The position numbers and the translations under genes were made by a program. A stretch of DNA of 64,000 bases from Kappaphycus alvarezii (taxonomy: Eukaryota; Rhodophyta; Florideophyceae; Gigartinales; Solieriaceae), in NCBI GenBank assembly GCA_002205965.3, contig NADL03000455.1:1-64000 (forward strand), read 5' to 3'. Position 1 is the first letter of the stretch, and every line of letters starts with the position of its first letter. This document shows positions 1 to 11,374 of this stretch, piece by piece. The notes below the pieces were generated by a model. The model was not told the origin of the DNA and searched no databases. It saw only the letters and a program-made list of their open reading frames with translations.

Positions 1-37
1 CCGAAAAACAAAGTTGCCGGGACGAAAAGCCATTTTC
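1..37 (+). repeat. Fragment of a family A LTR
   Basis: These bases match the sense strand of the family A LTR at about its positions 127-163 (compare 47450-47486, with the same GTTGCCGG and AAAGCCATTTTC words). The fragment runs off the left edge of the window and stops where an A2 LTR begins. It is not continuous with the antisense A LTR at 1242, so the A2 LTR between them does not sit in a simple target site. Confidence 0.75.
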
Positions 38-1241
38 TGTTGTTGATTGGCAAGACGATCACATGACCCCACATCGGTGCCAAATCTCATAAGAGACATG
101 AGGCATGTTCCACGTGTACACATGCACACGTGTTGAATGAAGGGTGGCCCATGGGCATTCGGAAGAAATCCAAAGTTCCCAGGGACGAAAGTACGATTTT
201 GAGAGATCAGCGATTTAGAGGGCAAAATGTTGTTTATGGGGTCATTTTACGTGGGTAGGGTACTATAAGTGGATGATGAGTATACTGTATGAGAGATATG
301 CTAAGGAAAGCTATTTACACGTGTACATGGTGGCAGTTGTGTTGTGATGTACACGTGGTACAGCTAAGAGTAAACCTTTTGTGCAGTGGTGTACACGTAC
401 TGTACTAGTGCCAATGAGGAACTGTACTTCGAACTGTACATCGTAATATACCAAGTACTGTACTCCTTACTGTACCTGAGTTTGTACAGTAGGAATCAAT
501 TATGGCAATACTATCATGACTCCTAGAAAGAGTATTTGAGTTTGTACAGTAGGATTCAATTATGCATTACTGTCATGACTCCTAAAAGAGTATTTGATTT
601 TATATTACGTATGAGGTTCTAGTTATGATTATGGGTTTTATCCAGCTGCATCCAGAAATCAGTTATGTGATTCCATCATACGTATGTGGTTTCTAGTTAT
701 GATATTGGTTTGTACAACTGCATCCAAAAATCAGTTATGTGATTCCATCATACGTATGTGGTTTCTAGTTATGATACTGATTTGTACAACTGCATCCAAA
801 AATCAATTATGTGATTTCATCATATGTATGAGGTTCCTAATTATGATGAAGATTGGACCGACTGCATCCAAAATCAGTTATGTGATTCTATTATACGTAT
901 GACGGATTGAGTCCGTTATTCTGGCCACAAGGGATTCGGTTCCGATAAGTCTGCAAAATAAGGTACTGTATTGATGTGTGTATTGGCCAACCTATTTCAC
1001 AAATTGTCAACTTTGGAAGCAGTTCCAAATTTGCCCCTAATGACTGTTATCACCGGGCCAAGATCTGAAATCCGCTCAAATGGCAATAGTTTGCGGGATT
1101 CTGTTAGTGGACGCAGTGAGTTAGAAAGTAGTTGTAGGTTGTACTTAAGGCCAAGATTTTAGAGTTCCGAGTAAATTCTGGTAGCCAAGCCCGCAACTTC
1201 ATCCGTCCAGCAAAGTCCTTCACCCTCCCCGATTCCCATTA
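38..1241 (+). mobile_element. Family A2 LTR, solo or orphaned
   Basis: This is a complete-looking 1204-bp LTR that starts TGTTGTTGATT and ends CCCATTA. The same two ends bound A2-1 at 24398-31737, where a target duplication fixes the limits. In order it holds an E-box-like CACGTG region, a cluster of GTACAGTA/TACTGTAC words, a tandem array of about 72 bp units (roughly 600-900) and a unique 3' third. No A2 internal sequence adjoins either end and the 5-bp flanks (TTTTC and TGAAA) do not match. It is therefore either a solo LTR with rearranged flanks or a recombination remnant. Confidence 0.8.
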
Positions 1242-1592
1242 TGAAATAGCTCAAAGTCAACCCTTACACCTCTACAGCCATTACACGTGTACATCACCAG
1301 CCAATAGAATTGCAGCATTTGACCTATCAGCCAATAGGATTAAAGCAGGCAATTCTTACCCTAGGCATTATGGGCCAAGTTCCACTTGTCAACAATTATG
1401 CAAAATTTGCATTTATCGTCACCCTCGAAAATGGCTTTTTGTCCCGGCAACTTTGTTTTTCGGGTAAATTTGGCATATATTATCTTTCAGAACCATATGT
1501 GTCCACGTGTACAGATATACAGCTTCCCAACCTCCGTGCGAGACGTCTAGTCAAGGCGATGGGCGTGTGATCGTCTCACAAAATCATCAACA
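1242..1592 (-). repeat. A-1 3' LTR, truncated
   Basis: This is the first 351 bp of the family A LTR, antisense. Its LTR start lies at 1592 next to the C-rich complement of the polypurine tract (GAGGGGGG on the element strand). The rest of the LTR is replaced at 1241/1242 by an A2 LTR. The same A2/A junction is found inverted at 30531. Confidence 0.85.
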
Positions 1593-3050
1593 CCCCCCCT
1601 CGATCACATGCCCTAAGCATCGCGCAGATCGCCAAGTCCCAGAAACCTCACACATTTATTGAACGAAAGAACTCCAAGAGGCTTCGTTCGTATATCTGCT
1701 GGCATTTCGGAAGACGGTACACGGAAGAGGGAAACGATATTGCGATGGATAGCATCTCTGACAAAGTGGTATGAGATATCGATATGCTTGTTACGCCGGT
1801 TGACCCCTCGTTGCCTGCAAAGGATATAGTTCCTGTATTATCACAACCGATTGTAACAGTACCATCTTCTGATTTTCCCAATGCATCTGCTTTGAAGGCA
1901 TCTTAGCCAGGCGGCTTCTTTGCAGGCATCACAAAGCGCGATGTACTCTGCTTCGCAGGTAGACTTTGCAACAACCGTTTGCCTCCTCGACGACCAGCTG
2001 ACGGCTCCACCACAAAGCTTGAATACATAGCCGCTGGTGGACTTTCTTGAGTTCAAGCAGCCACCCCAGTCCGCATCACTAAAGCCTTCGAGGTACTCCA
2101 CTGAGAGATTTCCGTTTAGGACAACACCAGTTGAGAGTGTTCCTTTGATGAACCTCAAAACCCTTTTCGCGGCCTGCCAGTGGTCTCGCGAGGCTTCTCA
2201 CAGTGTTGAGACAGTTTTCCAACAGCGTAGGCTAAATATGGACGAGAACCAACCATCAGGAACATCAGACAGCCGATGATCTGTCGATACGGGACATCGC
2301 AGTACGGGCTTGTCGAAGACTCGGGGTGGAATCCCTGTTCCACTGGTGTAGTCACGGAATTACAACTAAACATTCCAAAACGTTTCCGTACGGATTCGGC
2401 ATACGCCTTCTGCGATATACAGACTAGCTTGGACGACCTTTTCCTACTAATTTCAAGCCCTATGCACTTTTTCGCCTCTCCCAGGTCTTTCATCTCAAAC
2501 CTTTTATTTAATTCCGCTTTCATCCAGGCCACGGCGGTTATATCACTACCGGCGAGCAGCAAGTCATCCACATAAAGGGCAATGAGAATTATGCTGTCAT
2601 TCGATACGTTTGTGTACAAGCACGCGTCACTTCTCGTCGTCTTAAACCCAAGCCCATTAATCAAGAAGTCGTCAATCTTTTTGTGCCATTGACGACTCGC
2701 TTGTTTAAGGCCATAAATAGCCTTGAGGAGTTTGCAAACATGGTTTGGTTTGGAAGGGTCGACGCATCCTTCCGGTTGTTCCATGTAAATATCCTCCTCT
2801 AATTCTCCATTTAGAAACGCGGTAACCACGTCCATTTGGTGGAGCTCTAAGTCAAAATGGGCAACAATAGCTAGTAGCAATCGAATTGTCGTGAATTTGA
2901 TTACCGGGGCGAAAGTCTCTGAGTAATCAACTCCTTCAATCTGCTGGAAACCTCTTGCGACTAGGCGACCCTTTCCTTGCTGAATAAGGTGGCCCTGATC
3001 ATCTGGAATATCTTTAACGGTGAAAACCCAGCGCGATGAGAGGATGTTAG
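1593..3050 (-). pseudogene. A-1 pol remnant: RT C-terminal part and RNase H
   Basis: Minus-strand translations show the copia RT motif YVDDLLLAGSD, the RT_2 words [16 protein letters not shown] and AIYGLKQASRQWHKK, and the RNase H words FSDADWGGCLNSRKSTSGY and CEAEYIAL. This is the 3' half of pol, which would make cDNA and degrade the RNA template in the particle. It is broken and continues beyond B-1 at 6291. Confidence 0.88.
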
Positions 3051-3394
3051 TGTTGGTACATTACAGCTTACTGACAACGTATGCGGGGACAACTACTGTA
3101 CTTTACTGTATTTTACTGTTCAACCTAGATCTTGACCGTTACGTTTATGCACTGTACTGTGCTGTGAGCTTGAGCTGATCTTTTTTAGATCAGCTCAGAT
3201 AGGTTTAGGGTTATTCTTTCACCGTCGTCTACATGGCTTCTGGAAACTTCCACAGGTCGTGCCGAAGCATCAAGCGACTCGCCCTGAAGTCTATATAAGC
3301 CATGGTCTCAGCCCACTCTTGGTCGAAGTAAAGTCTCTCACCACTTTATCTTCTCTCAACTCTTCCGCTTGGTCGCTCACTTTCTCTCTCTCTT
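3051..3394 (+). repeat. B-1 5' LTR, partial
   Basis: This matches the B LTRs at 33180-33636 and 17913-18347 from the TGTTGGTAC start through the TATA-like TATATAAG and into the CT-rich stretch. It stops there, at the left inversion breakpoint. Confidence 0.85.
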
Positions 3395-5057
3395 CGGGTT
3401 CATCTTGGCGGTATAGAATCGGCGCCTGGCAGCCAGTTTATTGAGAAGAGTATGCTTCTCAAAGATATCACAAATCAGGGACCTCATGACCTTGGCGGTA
3501 TTGGCATGCTGGACTTGTTCGAGATGGGTATCAGATAGAGTCAGTCCGATGGTAGCCCTAGCCTTGCAATCCGCCTTCTTCCATGCGGAGTATGTAGTGA
3601 CGAGGTTTCCGGAGGGTCTTCAGTGAGGTGGTCGTCAACTTCCCTCAGTGAGAGCAATAGTTGAATTCTCGACTTCCAGATGTGGAAGTTGTCATCACGG
3701 AGCTTCTCGAGACTGTCGAGTCGAAGTCCTGAAGAGTCCATGGAGAAAAGCAATGGAGTGAGAGAAAACTGTGCTTATAGATAGAGGGAGCACAGGAGGT
3801 TGAGAACAGATTTACTTATTTCTATGATTAATGTGCCTGTTGCGATCGTGTCTCGTCTGGAAGAGGCGATTGCAGTAAACACACGGAGTGATGGCTGATC
3901 TCCTCTCGACTCTGTTTCGACACTTCTTTCCACCTCTGTGCTGCTCGAGCTGCTTTGGACCCGAGACTTTGAGTTGGCAAAGGTCACAAATCAGGAGGGA
4001 AGACTTTGGCTTGGAGATAGGAGGAACAGGAGTTGGAGGTAGGGAACGAATGGAGCCGGAGAGAGAGGTTCGACTGAAAGAGGAGTCGGAACCCTTGGAG
4101 ATGAAGGAACAAATGCAACAGAAGGGGCAGCAGGAGAGAGTGGAGATTGGATGGGAGCAGCTGGAGCTGGAGACGTCGAAGCCGGAGAAGGGGAGATGAG
4201 AGAACCACTTGAATGGGTCGAGGGTCGGAGGTTTCGGATCCTTCTTCTTCTTCGGCTCTCCTCCCTTTGATTTCTTGCTTTGCTTCGATACTCTGCTCGA
4301 TGAGGCAGGAAGCGGCTTGGAGCGAAGGTTCGTTGGCTTTGACTTTTCGTAGAGGTTTCGGAGCTAGAGATTTCGGATGAGCAGGCAGTTTCGGACGGTT
4401 GGCAAGGAAAGGATATGGTTTAAGAAGGAGTCCTTCTTCTCCGGAGGAGGAGGTTGGAGACGACTTCGACTTGAACAACCTCTGGAGTAGTCGCGGTGGA
4501 AGGAATGTCGTTACCTTCGCCGTCCGACTCAATAGCGGAATCGTCGATGAAACGGCACTTCGGACGGGCAGGAGGCTTGGCGGAGGATTCGTCGAAGGTA
4601 AGGCGGCGAATCACGGGATCGTTCGGAGGGATGTCGATGCCGCGACGAAATACGGAGAGTGAGATGACCACTGGTAACAGAAATTTGTGAGGTTAGGCGG
4701 AGGATAAGGCAATGCTTCGGGATGGTATGAGAAAAGCACAGGATGGTTTGGACTTACTGTTGCGACTAGGCACGGGCCGTGAGACAAACCGGGGTATGTA
4801 ACACGGGGGCGAGACAAGAAGCAACGAGAGCAAGACGGGCCGCAAGATGTACTGGAATCTGTGGTGTGGGGATGAAGAGCGGCGACGGGCTGCAAAACCA
4901 ACAGGAGTAGGTAGAGCAGGGACGACGGACGCTAAGCAGGCCACAAGACAGGAGGTCAGTAGATAGTGCAGAGACGTCAAGAGAGTGCGGTCAAACCTTA
5001 AGGCCTTTTTTTTTTTTTTTTTTTTTTAGCCTCCGCGAAGTTGTTCATTCTGTCCCT
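3395..5057 (-). pseudogene. B-1 inverted segment: leader, upstream zinc-finger ORF, start of gag
   Basis: On the minus strand this carries, in order, the B leader, a basic and proline-rich upstream ORF ending in two zinc fingers, and the N-terminal part of gag (RLDSLEKLRDDNFHIWKS). The inner edges match the flanking gag exactly: one copy ends where the sense copy resumes at about 5058, so this is a simple inversion. The leader shows intron-like signals (GTAAGT at 4757-4752, CTAAC, then a pyrimidine-rich CCAG at 4671). A run of 22 T lies at 5006-5027. The segment is broken. Confidence 0.8.
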
Positions 5058-6290
5058 GAACGAGAAAGTGCTTCTCGTTCGCCGCCCGTATCCGCCAGCC
5101 GCTGCCACTCTCAAGTCGATGTCCGTCCACATCGAAGACAGCGAAATGGCCATGGCGCTATTTAACGGCCTGCCAGATCGCTTTGATACTCTCATCTCGG
5201 CCCTTGACGCTGCTCATCTGGATGACGACAAATTCTCCTTCGAGTTCGTTCAAAGCAGATGCCGCCAAGAGGAGCAGCGCCATGCCCAACGAGATCAGGA
5301 CGCTTTGAGGACTTCGGAATCCGGGGCTCTTCTTGGAAAGCAACGGCCCAAGTTCAAGCGAGACCCTACCGCTGAGATGTGCATACACTGTGGAAAGCAT
5401 CGTGACAGCAGTCGCTGCTTCAAAAAGTACCCACACCTTGCTCCTGTTGGTCACCCAGCTCGAGCCCTCTTGATCAAGGGCCGAGATGGGTGAAAAGGTC
5501 TTGTAGCTTCCCAAGTTTCCCTTGAGAAAGAAGAAGACAGAGACCTCGTCTGCTTGGTATCCATGCCTAACCGTCGCGTCGCTGATTGCGACGCTGCAAC
5601 TCCGGAGTATGAGAACGAGATCGTTGTAAGCAATGTCACCACCGATCACTCGGTTGATGGAAATAATTGTCACATTGAAGCGAATCCCTTGAACCAAGCC
5701 AATGTGGCGCTACAAACTATTGGTAGCTCTGTATCCCTTGCTAATGAATGGGTTATCGATTCGGGCTGTACCTCCCATGTCACGCACGATCGCTCGGCCT
5801 TTGTTTCATACCAAGAGTCCTCGGCTAACTCAACTCTGGATCTGGGAGGAGATTCTACAGCCTCTATCGAGGAACGGGTGACGTAGTGCTGACACTCCGT
5901 TATAAAAAGGATACCGTTCAATGCCTACTAAAGAACGTACTTCACGTTCCTACCCTTCGATACCAGCTGCTCTCGGTATCCGAAATGGCAAATCGCGGCA
6001 TTAACTCCCAATTCAATCGCAACGCTGTTCTGCTTACAGACAACACCGATGGATCTCTAGTGGCCTCCGGCACTCTTGTCAAAGGCCTTTATATACTAGA
6101 TACCTGTCAAAGTCCATCAAAGGCTAATGACTCGGAAGTTTCCTTGCTTACATCTCTGAAGACATGGCACGAGCGACTGGCTCACATCAATACCGCTGAG
6201 ATCAAGTCGATGGTTAGTCATGGAGCTGTCACAGGTGTTAAGTACGTCAACTCTGGGACCCCTGACTCTTGTGTGGGATGCATTCTTGGA
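5058..6290 (+). pseudogene. B-1 gag (C-terminal), protease and early integrase remnant
   Basis: Translations show a UBN2-type gag tail (EDSEMAMALFNGLPDRFDTL), a zinc-knuckle-like CIHCGKHRDSSRCF, the aspartic protease core VIDSGCTSHVTHD and the pre-integrase motif LKTWHERLAHI. These parts match B-3 and B-4 closely. The fragment stops abruptly in integrase at the junction with A-1. It has a few breaks. Confidence 0.85.
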
Positions 6291-8932
6291 CCAAGTCTGG
6301 TTTTTGCGTTGGGATTTTAACTCTTTGTCAACTGCTTTCTGCCAGAAATCTGGTTGCGTCCCACTCATCGCTTCCTTGAACGAGTCTGGTACCCGAACAT
6401 CCTCATTAGACGTGCTGAGTAAATTAGTTCCTAAGAGGCCCTTCCACCATTGTCTTGGTGGGCGACGTGATCGACCTGATCTGGAAAGTGGTACATTGCT
6501 AGGTCCATCTCCGTCTGCACCACTTGTATGCTCTGGTTCCAAGCTCGCATCCGGGGGCTCTGGGTTCATATTTGGATTTAGAACGGGCTCATTTTGACCT
6601 CCCAATGACTCAGAGTTGCCATTTTCACCGATATTTGCCATTAAAGTATCAGGGTCAGTTTCGTCAGCAACGCTCACATCCTCTGGCTCAAAATTTTCGT
6701 CATTTTGATGCGATATATTGTCGTCAACCGAACAAGGCCCTCGCCTGGACTCATCAAACTGCACATTTCGTGAAATAACTACGCGATTCAGTTCGTCATC
6801 CCATACCTTATAGGCCTTCGTTCCGGCTGGGTATCCAAGAAAATTCCTTTCACTGCACGTTCATCAAGTTTCTGCACCTCGTGGTCATGCAGTTTGTACC
6901 AGCATTGGCAGCTAAATACCCTCAAGTGAGACACATCTGGTTTATCCTTCATCTACAAGTGATGAGGCGTAATGGAACTTCCCAAGGCTCTGGTTGTTAC
7001 ACGATTCCGCACATACACGGCATTGTCTAGGGCTTCAGCCCAAAATGACTTTGGAACCTGCATGTGGGACAGCATAGACCGAACCAGATCTATCAATGTA
7101 CAGTTGAACCGTTCTCCGACGCCATTTTGTTCAGGCGTGTAAGCGACGGTCGTTTGATGAACCGTTCCTTGTGAGGATAAAAAGGATTGGAACTGCGAGG
7201 AAAGATACTCCCCTCCACGATCTGAACGAAACACTTTCACTCGCTGACCGGTATGCGTAAGGGCATAATTGGCAAACTTCTTATAGAACTCAAAAGTTTC
7301 ATCTTTACTTTTCATTGGATAGACAACGCTCCAGTTCGAGTAATCATCGATGAACGTGACAAAGTATCTCGCACCACCTAATGACTGTGTTTGGAGTGGG
7401 CCACAGACGTCCGAATGGACTAAGTCTAGCAGCTGCTTTGCCCTACCTCCTGAGCGATGTTTGGGAATTACAGCACGAGTTGCTTTTCCTACCACACAAG
7501 CATCGCATTTCACGGAATCACAGTCAGAAGATGAGCCAGTATCTTTGGTATCATTTGAAGAAGAAAGATGAAGTCCACTTACCACGTTCTTGCGAGACAT
7601 AGACAAGATTCCTTGAGTATGAACGTGAGCAAGTCTTTCGTGCCACGTCTTCAAGGAGGCTTTGTGAGCCGAATGAGTCATATCACACGTATCAAGCACG
7701 TAGAGCTCTCCTTTACTTGTCGCGGTTGCCACAGTACAGTCATTTTTCTTTACAGTACACTTGTCACGAACAAACTGAACATCAAGTCCATTGTCGAACA
7801 TCTGGCGTACTGAAATTAGAGAAAAGGCAAAACTGGGAACGTGTAGCACATTGCTGAGCTTACAAGATTTTTCAATTCCGTTCACTGATAGCATCAAATG
7901 AATGCTCCCGACTCCAGCCACAATCGCACAAGCCTTGGTTCCCATCTCAACGCGGCTGTTCGAGACCTCACGGTAGTCTGAAAAGAGGCTTTTGTCAAAC
8001 GTCATGTGCGCGGAGCACCCGGAATCTATAAGCCATGTGTTAGAGGTTATTTTAACGTTAGACTTATCCGCTTTGTTCACCAGACAAATATACTCCACCT
8101 CATTCACTTCCGAGCCATCCTTTTCTTGAGCGATCATTGCCGTTGGCTTCTGTAATTGCCTCCGCTGAAATCGTTCGGGTGGAGAAGGTCGCTTTCCATT
8201 AACATCCTTTCCCCAGCAACGGGAGGCGGTGTGTCCGGTGTGACCACAATTAGTGCACGTCAAGGAAGACTGGCGCCTTCCTTCAAAAACATTGCCAATA
8301 AGGGCGGCACTTGAAGTCATCTGTCGCCTGGACGACTTCATTGAAGCTCGTTGTTCCTCTTGAAGTAGACGACTTTATACATACTCCACTCCAAAGGAGT
8401 TGTCTTCAGATCCAAGAGCGTCCAGAGCAACAATGAGGCTGTGAAAACGCGGTGGAAGGCCGTTAAGCACTGCCATAGCCATCTCTTTGTCATCGATAAC
8501 GACCCCCATGGACTTCAAACGAGCCGCCAGGTGTCTCACACGTCCGATATACGGAAGCACCTTCTCATTTTCTAGCATACTGACAGTGTAAAACTCTCTA
8601 CGAGCAGCCAACTTGTTCAGCAGCGTATGTCGCTCAAACACCTCTAGAATAGCATCCCACATACCCTTGGCAGTAACAGCATCTCTTACATGGTCCAAAT
8701 GGTCATCAGAAAGAGACAGCCCTATGATTGCTCTGGCTTTTCGATCTCCCTGCTTCCATGTCCTGTACGTTGAAGAATTTTCATCAGCAGGGACGGTATC
8801 ATCTGTTATGTACTGTTCTACATCTCGCAGTGCCAAAAGTAGCTGTATTTTCTGCTTCCACACATAAAAATTCGCATCCGTCAGCTTCTCTATCTTCATT
8901 GACCCTCCTCCTTGATCTTCTCCGCTACTCAT
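6291..8932 (-). pseudogene. A-1 gag, protease, integrase and N-terminal RT remnant
   Basis: From 8932 leftwards on the minus strand come UBN2-type gag (SMKIEKLTDANFYVWKQKI), the zinc knuckle CTNCGHTGHTASRCW, the protease core WLIDSGCSAHMT, the pre-integrase LKTWHERLAHVH with a CDAC pair, the integrase core (VHSDVCGPL, FRSDRGGEYLSS, EQNGVGERFN) and the linker with a basic RSGRSRRPPRQWW stretch. Most of it survives as long frames separated by a few breaks. Gag starts at MSSGEDQ, 11 nt after the 75-nt fold. Confidence 0.88.
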
Positions 8933-8943
8933 TGCAAATAGAT

Positions 8944-9018
8944 TAGAGGTGCTTGTGTTCTGTTCGAAGATCCCAAACCGGGGACCGATAGTCCCTTGCA
9001 ATGGCAAGCCCACCTCTA
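8944..9018 (-). other. A-1 copy of the conserved 75-nt pre-gag fold
   Basis: An 8-bp closing stem (TAGAGGTG with CACCTCTA) encloses two small inverted repeats (CTTGC/GCAAG and GGGAC/GTCCC). Length and position relative to gag are the same in A-2, A2-1 and A2-2. Confidence 0.6.
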
Positions 9019-9072
9019 TAAGAACACAGCACACGAAACTCTAAGCTAAATGCAAAGGCCGAGCACTCGCTT

Positions 9073-9603
9073 TTAACCAAAGTATAGGATCCCTTTTACT
9101 GCTGAGACAAAACTACTTTCAAGTGATCTTTCCCGTTCTCGTGGCGTTTCAGACTTCGTGGGAGTCGAACACTCTATCAAAACAGTACACCTAGGGGCCT
9201 CCTTTTTGTTGGCTACTCTACTATTATGACCCTTAGAATGTACGTGATCGTAGAATGTCTTAGCACTATTGCAGCTAATCTGGCAGGTCTTGCAGTACCT
9301 CTTGTGCCTCGGCGGAACTCGCTTCTTCGCCTTCAGCTCCCTCTTCGCGACTCGATCGGCAAGCGCTTTGGCTTTCTTGGCCGAGAGTCGTTGAATTTTT
9401 CTAATCGGCTTCTGTGGAGGTACTGACCTGTGGGGGATCCTATATCCTTCCTGGGTGGCAGGAAGGGCGAGCGTCGGCGGCGGTGGTGTTGTCGGTTCAA
9501 TAACCTCGATCCTCTCCACACTTGACCTCCTCCCTGACGGTAAACCTCTGACCGATGGAGCCCTGGGCACTCGCGGCACCAGGGCTAATTCCGAGTCTAG
9601 CAC
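9073..9603 (-). pseudogene. A-1 upstream ORF (ORF0) with zinc fingers
   Basis: This ORF lies between the primer site and gag. The N-terminal part is proline- and serine-rich. A very basic stretch (KAKALADRVAKRELKAKKR) follows, then a first finger with the pattern CX2CX12HX5H (YCKTC...YDHVHSKGH). A second finger is recognisable by comparison with A2-2. Fingers spaced like this resemble the U1/matrin type known to bind double-stranded or structured RNA. This copy is decayed. The function of the ORF is unknown. Confidence 0.7.
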
Positions 9604-9840
9604 AACCCCGCAGAAGCAGGCACAGATAGTGGAAGTGATCGTCAGTAACAGCTTATGGAATTACAAGTCTTTAGACCAACCAAAAGGTGCAAAGAGAATC
9701 ACTTCGATGTGCAAAGAAATGGAATTATTCAAATAACCTACCAGGAACGTGAGACATATTCAACAGGCTGAGACAAACAAAGCGAAACAGGACAACGACA
9801 CCGGGCGACTTACGGGAATCAAAGAGAGAGATAGCGTTGA

Positions 9841-9855
9841 ACTGGGCCCATAACC
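9841..9855 (-). promoter_or_regulatory. A-1 primer binding site
   Basis: On the minus strand GGTTATGGGCCCAGT directly follows the 5' LTR. It is complementary to the anticodon arm (CUGGGCCCAUAACC) of eukaryotic initiator tRNA-Met, the half-tRNA priming mode known from Drosophila copia. Confidence 0.8.
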
Positions 9856-11374
9856 TGAAGATGAGTTGCGATGGGAAGGCTGGTGGGAGAGAGGATGAAG
9901 CTGCGGGCTTGGCTACCAAGAATTTACTCGGTACACTAAAATTCTGACCTTAAGTACAACCTGCAACTACTCTCTAACTCACTGCGTCCATTAACAAAAA
10001 CATAGAAACTGAACCATTTGGACAGATTGAAACATATTGGCCCAGTAATAACGTTCAATTGGGGCATTTTTAGAACTGCTTCCAAAGTTGTCAAATTCGT
10101 GTAAGACAGTTTGGCCCAATACACACATCAATACAGCACCTTATTTTGTAAACTCATCCGAATCGAATTCTCTTGTGCCAAAATAACGGACTCAACCCGG
10201 CATACGTATTATGGAATCACACAACTGATTTTGGATGCAGCCGGCAAACCGTAATCATAATCAGAAACCTCATACGTGTTATAGAATCACATAACTGATT
10301 TTGGATGCAGCGGGCAATCCTTAATCATAATCAGAAACCTCATACGTATTATGGAATCACACAACTGATTTTGGATGCAGCCGGATAACCGTAATCATAA
10401 TTAGAAACCTCATACGTATTATAGAATCAAAAAACTGATTTTGGATGCAGCCGGCAAACCGTAATCATAATTAGAAACCTCATACGTATTATAGAATCAC
10501 ATAACTGATTTTGGATGCAGCCGGCAAACCGTAATCATAATCAGAAACCTCATACGTATGGTAGAATCACATAACTGATTTCGGATGCAGCCGGACTAAC
10601 CATAATCATAACTAGAAACCTCATACGTATTATAGAATCAAAAAACTGATTTTGGATGCAGCCGGCGGATACAGCAGGCATTCTACTGTACCTGGAGAGA
10701 CCGGAGCGGTGTAGCCATGATAGTATTTTCATAACCAACTCCCACTGTACGAACTCAAGTGCAGTAAGAAGTACAGTACGAGGTACAGTAAGAAGCACAG
10801 TACGAGGTACAGTACGAAACTTGACACCAGTACAGTATGTGTACACCACTGCACCAAGGGTTTCTACTCTTTGCTGTACCACGTGTACATCACATACGCA
10901 ACTGCCACCACGTACACGTGTACATACCTTACCTCGACATACCTCTTATACAGTATACTCCTCACCCACTTACAGTGCCCTACCCTATGTAAAATGACCC
11001 CATAAACACCATTCTGCCCTCTAGAATAGCTCAAAGTCAACCCTTACATCTCTATGGCCATTACACGTGTACATCACCAGCCAATAGAATTGCAGTATTT
11101 GACCTATCAGCCAATAGGATTAAAGCAGGCAATTCTTAGCCTAGGCATTATGGGCCAAGTTCCACTTGTCAACAATTATGCAAAATTTGCATTTATCGTC
11201 GACCCCTCGAAAATGGCTTTTCGTCCCGGCAACTTTGTTTTTCGGGTAAATTTGGCATATATTATCCTTCAGAACCACATGTGTCCACGTGTACAGGTTT
11301 ACAGCTTCCCAACCTCCTTGCGAGACGTCTAGTCAAGGCGATGGGCGTGTGATCGTCTCACAAAATCACCAACA
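9856..11374 (-). repeat. A-1 5' LTR
   Basis: This is a 1519-bp LTR, complete from TGTTGGTGAT (at 11374) to CATCTTCA (at 9856). It includes a tandem array of about 70-bp units (roughly 10200-10680) and a GTACAGTA-rich block (10740-10830). It matches the two LTRs of A-2. It abuts E-1 directly at 11375. Confidence 0.9.

Larger units (their letters stand above)
3051..6290 (+). mobile_element. B-1: family B fragment nested in A-1, with internal inversion
   Basis: The left end is an exact family B LTR start (TGTTGGTAC) placed inside the A-1 RT region. The right end lies inside B integrase, where A-1 resumes at 6291 with about 25 bp of A sequence missing. Inside, the piece from the LTR 3' part through the upstream ORF to the first part of gag is inverted (about 3395-5057). 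The rest of gag, protease and early integrase is in sense orientation. B-1 is 3'-truncated and broken. It is younger than A-1. Confidence 0.85.
1242..11374 (-). mobile_element. A-1: Ty1/copia element of family A, broken, carries nested B-1
   Basis: Read on the minus strand, the order is 5' LTR (9856-11374), primer site, upstream zinc-finger ORF, gag, protease, integrase, RT, RNase H, polypurine tract and a truncated 3' LTR (1242-1592). The pol order (integrase before RT) and the RT_2-type polymerase place it in Ty1/copia. A 3.2-kb piece of family B (B-1) splits the RT region. The reading frame is also interrupted in several places, so the copy is dead. It is very similar to A-2 at 40765-48833, so its divergence looks modest. 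B-1 must be younger than A-1, and A-1 cuts off the 5' part of E-1. Confidence 0.9.

Noticed and set aside
5006-5027. Run of 22 T as a Pol III terminator or a poly(A) tail of a retroposed gene
   Set aside because: It lies inside the inverted B leader with element sequence on both sides and no Pol III promoter or gene next to it. A plain A-tract is simpler.
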